Assembly (NCBI GenBank): GCA_902779675.1
Contig: CACZCK010000012.1
Location: 16,556-80,555 of the forward strand
Length of the DNA: 64,000 nucleotides
Origin: an uncultured Coriobacteriaceae bacterium
GTDB taxonomy: Bacteria > Actinomycetota > Coriobacteriia > Coriobacteriales > Atopobiaceae
Reading direction: 5' to 3'
Within the stretch, counting starts at the first letter, position 1, and each line of letters begins with the position of its first letter. Under the pieces are notes generated by a model. The model worked only from the letters and a program-made list of their open reading frames with translations. It did not search any database and was not told the DNA's origin. This document shows positions 61,782 through 64,000 of the stretch, one piece after another. Made by a program: the position numbers and the translations under genes.

Positions 61782-64000
61782 ATGGCGACTACGCGCGACT
61801 ATACGGATTATCTCAACGACCAGGTCGACATTGCCCCGGTCAACAGCCAGGAGGAGGTTCAGGCCGCCGAGATCATCGAGCGCCTGTTCGTCCAGCATGG
61901 GCTCGAGACGCAAGTCCAGGAGTTTGACGCCCCCACCATGTCGGGTCTCTCCACCCGCGTGTATCTCATTGTGCTATTTGTGGGCATGCTGCTCTCGGGC
62001 TTTTTGGGCACTCCCGTAGGAGTCGTGGGCCTGATTCTGGTGGCTGTTGCGTTCGTGCTGCTCCTGCTGGCACGCAACGGCAACGATCTGCTCGCCTCCG
62101 TCGGGCCGCAGGTCAGGAGTCAGAACGTCATTGGCGTGCATCGGGCGACGGGCCCCAACGTGATCAAGGGCGCCCGACCCATCGTGATCATCGCCCACTA
62201 CGACACTCCACGCGAGAACTTCCTCAACGGCCCGCAGCTCGCAAAGTGGCAGCCGCTCATCAAGCGCCTGAGCTGGCCGCTGTCCATCGCGGTGCTGGCG
62301 ATGGCTCTCTTGCAGGTTATTCCCATCATTCCGGTGCCGGCGCGCCACGTGTTCTGGGTTCTTGGTGTATTGGCCGCTCTGCCCCTGCTGCTGCTTGGGG
62401 CATCGTCCATCTACGAGCGCTTTGCCGCCTGCACCACCGGTGCCAACGACAACAAGGCGTCCGTCGCGGCGATGCTCGGTGTGCTCGACATGGTGCGTCC
62501 CGGCCCCGACGCCGCAAAGGAGTGGGCGGCGACCCATCCCAAGAGCGTGCGTCGCACGCTCGAGTCTGACCTCGGCCCCGAGGACGACATCTACGATGAC
62601 GAGGGCTGGGAGGACGAACTCGACGGCGAGGAATATGGTGCGCAGGACGAGTACGAGGACCTGCCTGCCGAGGAGGGCAGCTTCGAGGAGCAGCCCTACG
62701 AGGACGAGTATCCGGCAGACGAGGGCTACGACGCTCGGGACGACTACGAGGAGCTGTCCGCCGAGGGCTACGACGAGTCCGAAGACCAGTACGTGCCCGA
62801 GACCATAGCGCGTCCCGCACAGAAGAGGGCACCTGCGGTCGACGAGTATGGTCTCGAGTCTCCCGCCACGGTGCGTCGTGGTGTCGCAGTGCTCGAGAGC
62901 CTGCAGGTGCTTCCCGAGACGTGTGAGATCGTATATGAGAACCTCACGCCGCGTGACGAGATGATCGAGCGCCTGGAGGCCTCTGGTGTCGAGCCGTTTG
63001 CCACCGAGGAAGAAGAGCTTGGTGGCGTGAGCGCCGTAGGCGCGCGCGTGGAAGGTGTGCTTGCCGGTGTTCGCGACGGCTTCATGAATCTGGTGACAAC
63101 GATTCGCGACTTCTTTGCCGGTCTCATCTCCCGCTTTACCAGTGGTGAGGATGAGCTTCTGGAGGACGAGGACTCAGATAGCGGCCATGCCGAGGTCGAG
63201 GTCGTCGACGCGCTTACCTACGACGAGGAGTATGACGCCGAGGACTACGAGGAGCTGGACGAGTACGCAGACACTGACTCTGTGGAGGGTGCGTACGACG
63301 AGCAAGAGCCTCTCGAGGAGGGGGTCTACGAAGGCGAAGAGGGCGACCTTGCTGCCGACGAGTACTACGAGGATGAGGAAGACTACGACGACGAGTATCT
63401 CGACGAAGAAGACCTCGATGTCCCCGTGGCCGACTTCGAGACGATCGATGACGAAGAGCCCGAGAACGACATGTACTACGAGGACGAGCCCATGGGCTAC
63501 GACCTCGAGCCCACGCCCGGGCCCGAGCCTGTGAACTACGACCCTCTGCCCGAACCCGTCACGTCTGATGCGGAACCTGAGGTTGTTTCCCGCCTCGATG
63601 CGGAGCCCGAGGCCCAGCCTGATCCTGAGACGCCTTCGTTTCCCGAACCCACCCCATTCGGCTTTAGCGTGACCACCGATGCGGTTGAGACCCCCTACGA
63701 GGCGGCGACCATCGACGTCGAGGAAGAGCGCGCCAGCCTGCCAACACGGGACGTGCCGGAGGAGGTCTCCATCCTTCCCGAGCAGCCCCTGCCGATGGCT
63801 GAGGTTGTCGAGCCGGAGGAGCAGCTTGAAGTGTCGTCGTTTGGAGAGGCACCCCTCCCGCTTGACGAAGACGATGATGCTGCAAATGCGGATCCCGTGG
63901 CAGATGCGCAGGCAGCCGAGGATGCCCTCTGGACGCCGACGGACGTTGCCGAGGAGGATGTGCCGACCGACGAGCTCGAGCAGGTCGCAGAGGTGGTGGA
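61782..64000 (+). CDS. Membrane M28-type peptidase-like protein with very acidic insertion (5' part)
   Basis: The frame is open from 61782 to the window edge (739 codons). An N-terminal soluble segment is followed by two hydrophobic helices (about 66-110), an M28-like metal motif AHYDTPRENF (His139, Asp141), a second pair of helices (about 160-210), and GANDNKAS (Asp223), matching the second M28 ligand block. The rest is a long low-complexity region, rich in Asp, Glu and Tyr and later Pro. A short hydrophobic/basic island (about 400-445) interrupts it. Remaining metal ligands are not clear; they could lie in LPETCEIVYEN (about 385) or beyond the window. RBS GAGG is 9 nt before ATG. Confidence 0.75.
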   Translation, partial: MATTRDYTDYLNDQVDIAPVNSQEEVQAAEIIERLFVQHGLETQVQEFDAPTMSGLSTRVYLIVLFVGMLLSGFLGTPVGVVGLILVAVAFVLLLLARNGNDLLASVGPQVRSQNVIGVHRATGPNVIKGARPIVIIAHYDTPRENFLNGPQLAKWQPLIKRLSWPLSIAVLAMALLQVIPIIPVPARHVFWVLGVLAALPLLLLGASSIYERFAACTTGANDNKASVAAMLGVLDMVRPGPDAAKEWAATHPKSVRRTLESDLGPEDDIYDDEGWEDELDGEEYGAQDEYEDLPAEEGSFEEQPYEDEYPADEGYDARDDYEELSAEGYDESEDQYVPETIARPAQKRAPAVDEYGLESPATVRRGVAVLESLQVLPETCEIVYENLTPRDEMIERLEASGVEPFATEEEELGGVSAVGARVEGVLAGVRDGFMNLVTTIRDFFAGLISRFTSGEDELLEDEDSDSGHAEVEVVDALTYDEEYDAEDYEELDEYADTDSVEGAYDEQEPLEEGVYEGEEGDLAADEYYEDEEDYDDEYLDEEDLDVPVADFETIDDEEPENDMYYEDEPMGYDLEPTPGPEPVNYDPLPEPVTSDAEPEVVSRLDAEPEAQPDPETPSFPEPTPFGFSVTTDAVETPYEAATIDVEEERASLPTRDVPEEVSILPEQPLPMAEVVEPEEQLEVSSFGEAPLPLDEDDDAANADPVADAQAAEDALWTPTDVAEEDVPTDELEQVAEVV

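Noticed and set aside
62560-63560. Acidic codon repeats as a DNA tandem repeat
   Set aside because: Similar GAC/GAG/TAC triplets but no fixed period; better explained by protein composition.

Overview
The window looks like the replication-origin region of a high-GC (roughly 60% by eye) actinobacterium. The closest match I recognise is the Coriobacteriia (Olsenella/Atopobium-like). The grounds are the order dciA-recF-dnaN-dnaA / rpmH-rnpA-yidD-yidC-jag-rsmG-parA-parB, frequent GTG and TTG starts, DegT/ATP-grasp-rich surface-glycan genes, and secreted ricin-lectin proteins with enzymatic tails. Species cannot be named from sequence alone. Genes left of dnaA lie mostly on the minus strand and genes right of it mostly on the plus strand, as expected of two forks leaving an origin near 45-48.5 kb.

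1-3.4 kb holds an RNA-gene end cut by the window edge, two minus-strand tRNA-Ser genes, a UPF0126 membrane protein, typA, and a long perfect palindrome. 3.4-36.1 kb is a surface-polysaccharide locus. A minus-strand block (3.9-9.2 kb) makes and transfers an unusual NDP-deoxyaminosugar: RmlC, NDP-hexose 2,3-dehydratase, Gfo/Idh ketoreductase, DegT aminotransferase and a MurG-like glycosyltransferase. It is followed by a secreted lectin with a transglutaminase-like tail, an ATP-grasp enzyme in an AT-rich patch, and a polyprenyl-phosphate-type glycosyltransferase. A plus-strand island (14.3-20.9 kb) carries an aminotransferase, two ATP-grasp ligases, a GNAT acetyltransferase, a GT-C membrane glycosyltransferase and a GtrB-like GT2. 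A long minus-strand series (36.1 to 21.0 kb) carries paired 4-helix EamA flippase-like proteins, several GT2 enzymes, DUF2304, two large GT-C-like membrane proteins, a Wzx-type flippase, a second DegT aminotransferase and a lectin-L,D-transpeptidase fusion. Together they can build, export, decorate and anchor or remodel a cell-surface glycan.

36.1-37.3 kb has tRNA-Ala(UGC) and tRNA-Ile(GAU), a degenerate repeat of the tRNA-Ala 3' end, stacked terminators, and a bifunctional-nuclease-domain gene. 37.3-47.0 kb is the minus-strand replication block gyrA, gyrB, dciA, recF, dnaN, dnaA. Between dnaA and rpmH sits an unusual GHKL-ATPase/winged-helix protein. DnaA-box-like sites of the form TTTTC(G/A)ACA lie on both sides of dnaA.

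48.6-54.4 kb is the plus-strand rpmH-rnpA-yidD-yidC-jag-rsmG-parA-parB series, with five parS sites around a 0.8-kb gene-free stretch, plus a small membrane protein after parB. 54.4-64 kb holds rlmN, ddl, an exonuclease-DinG helicase, a PafB-PafC-like fused WYL regulator, and the 5' part of a membrane M28-type peptidase with a very acidic insertion. No transposase, prophage or CRISPR array was found.
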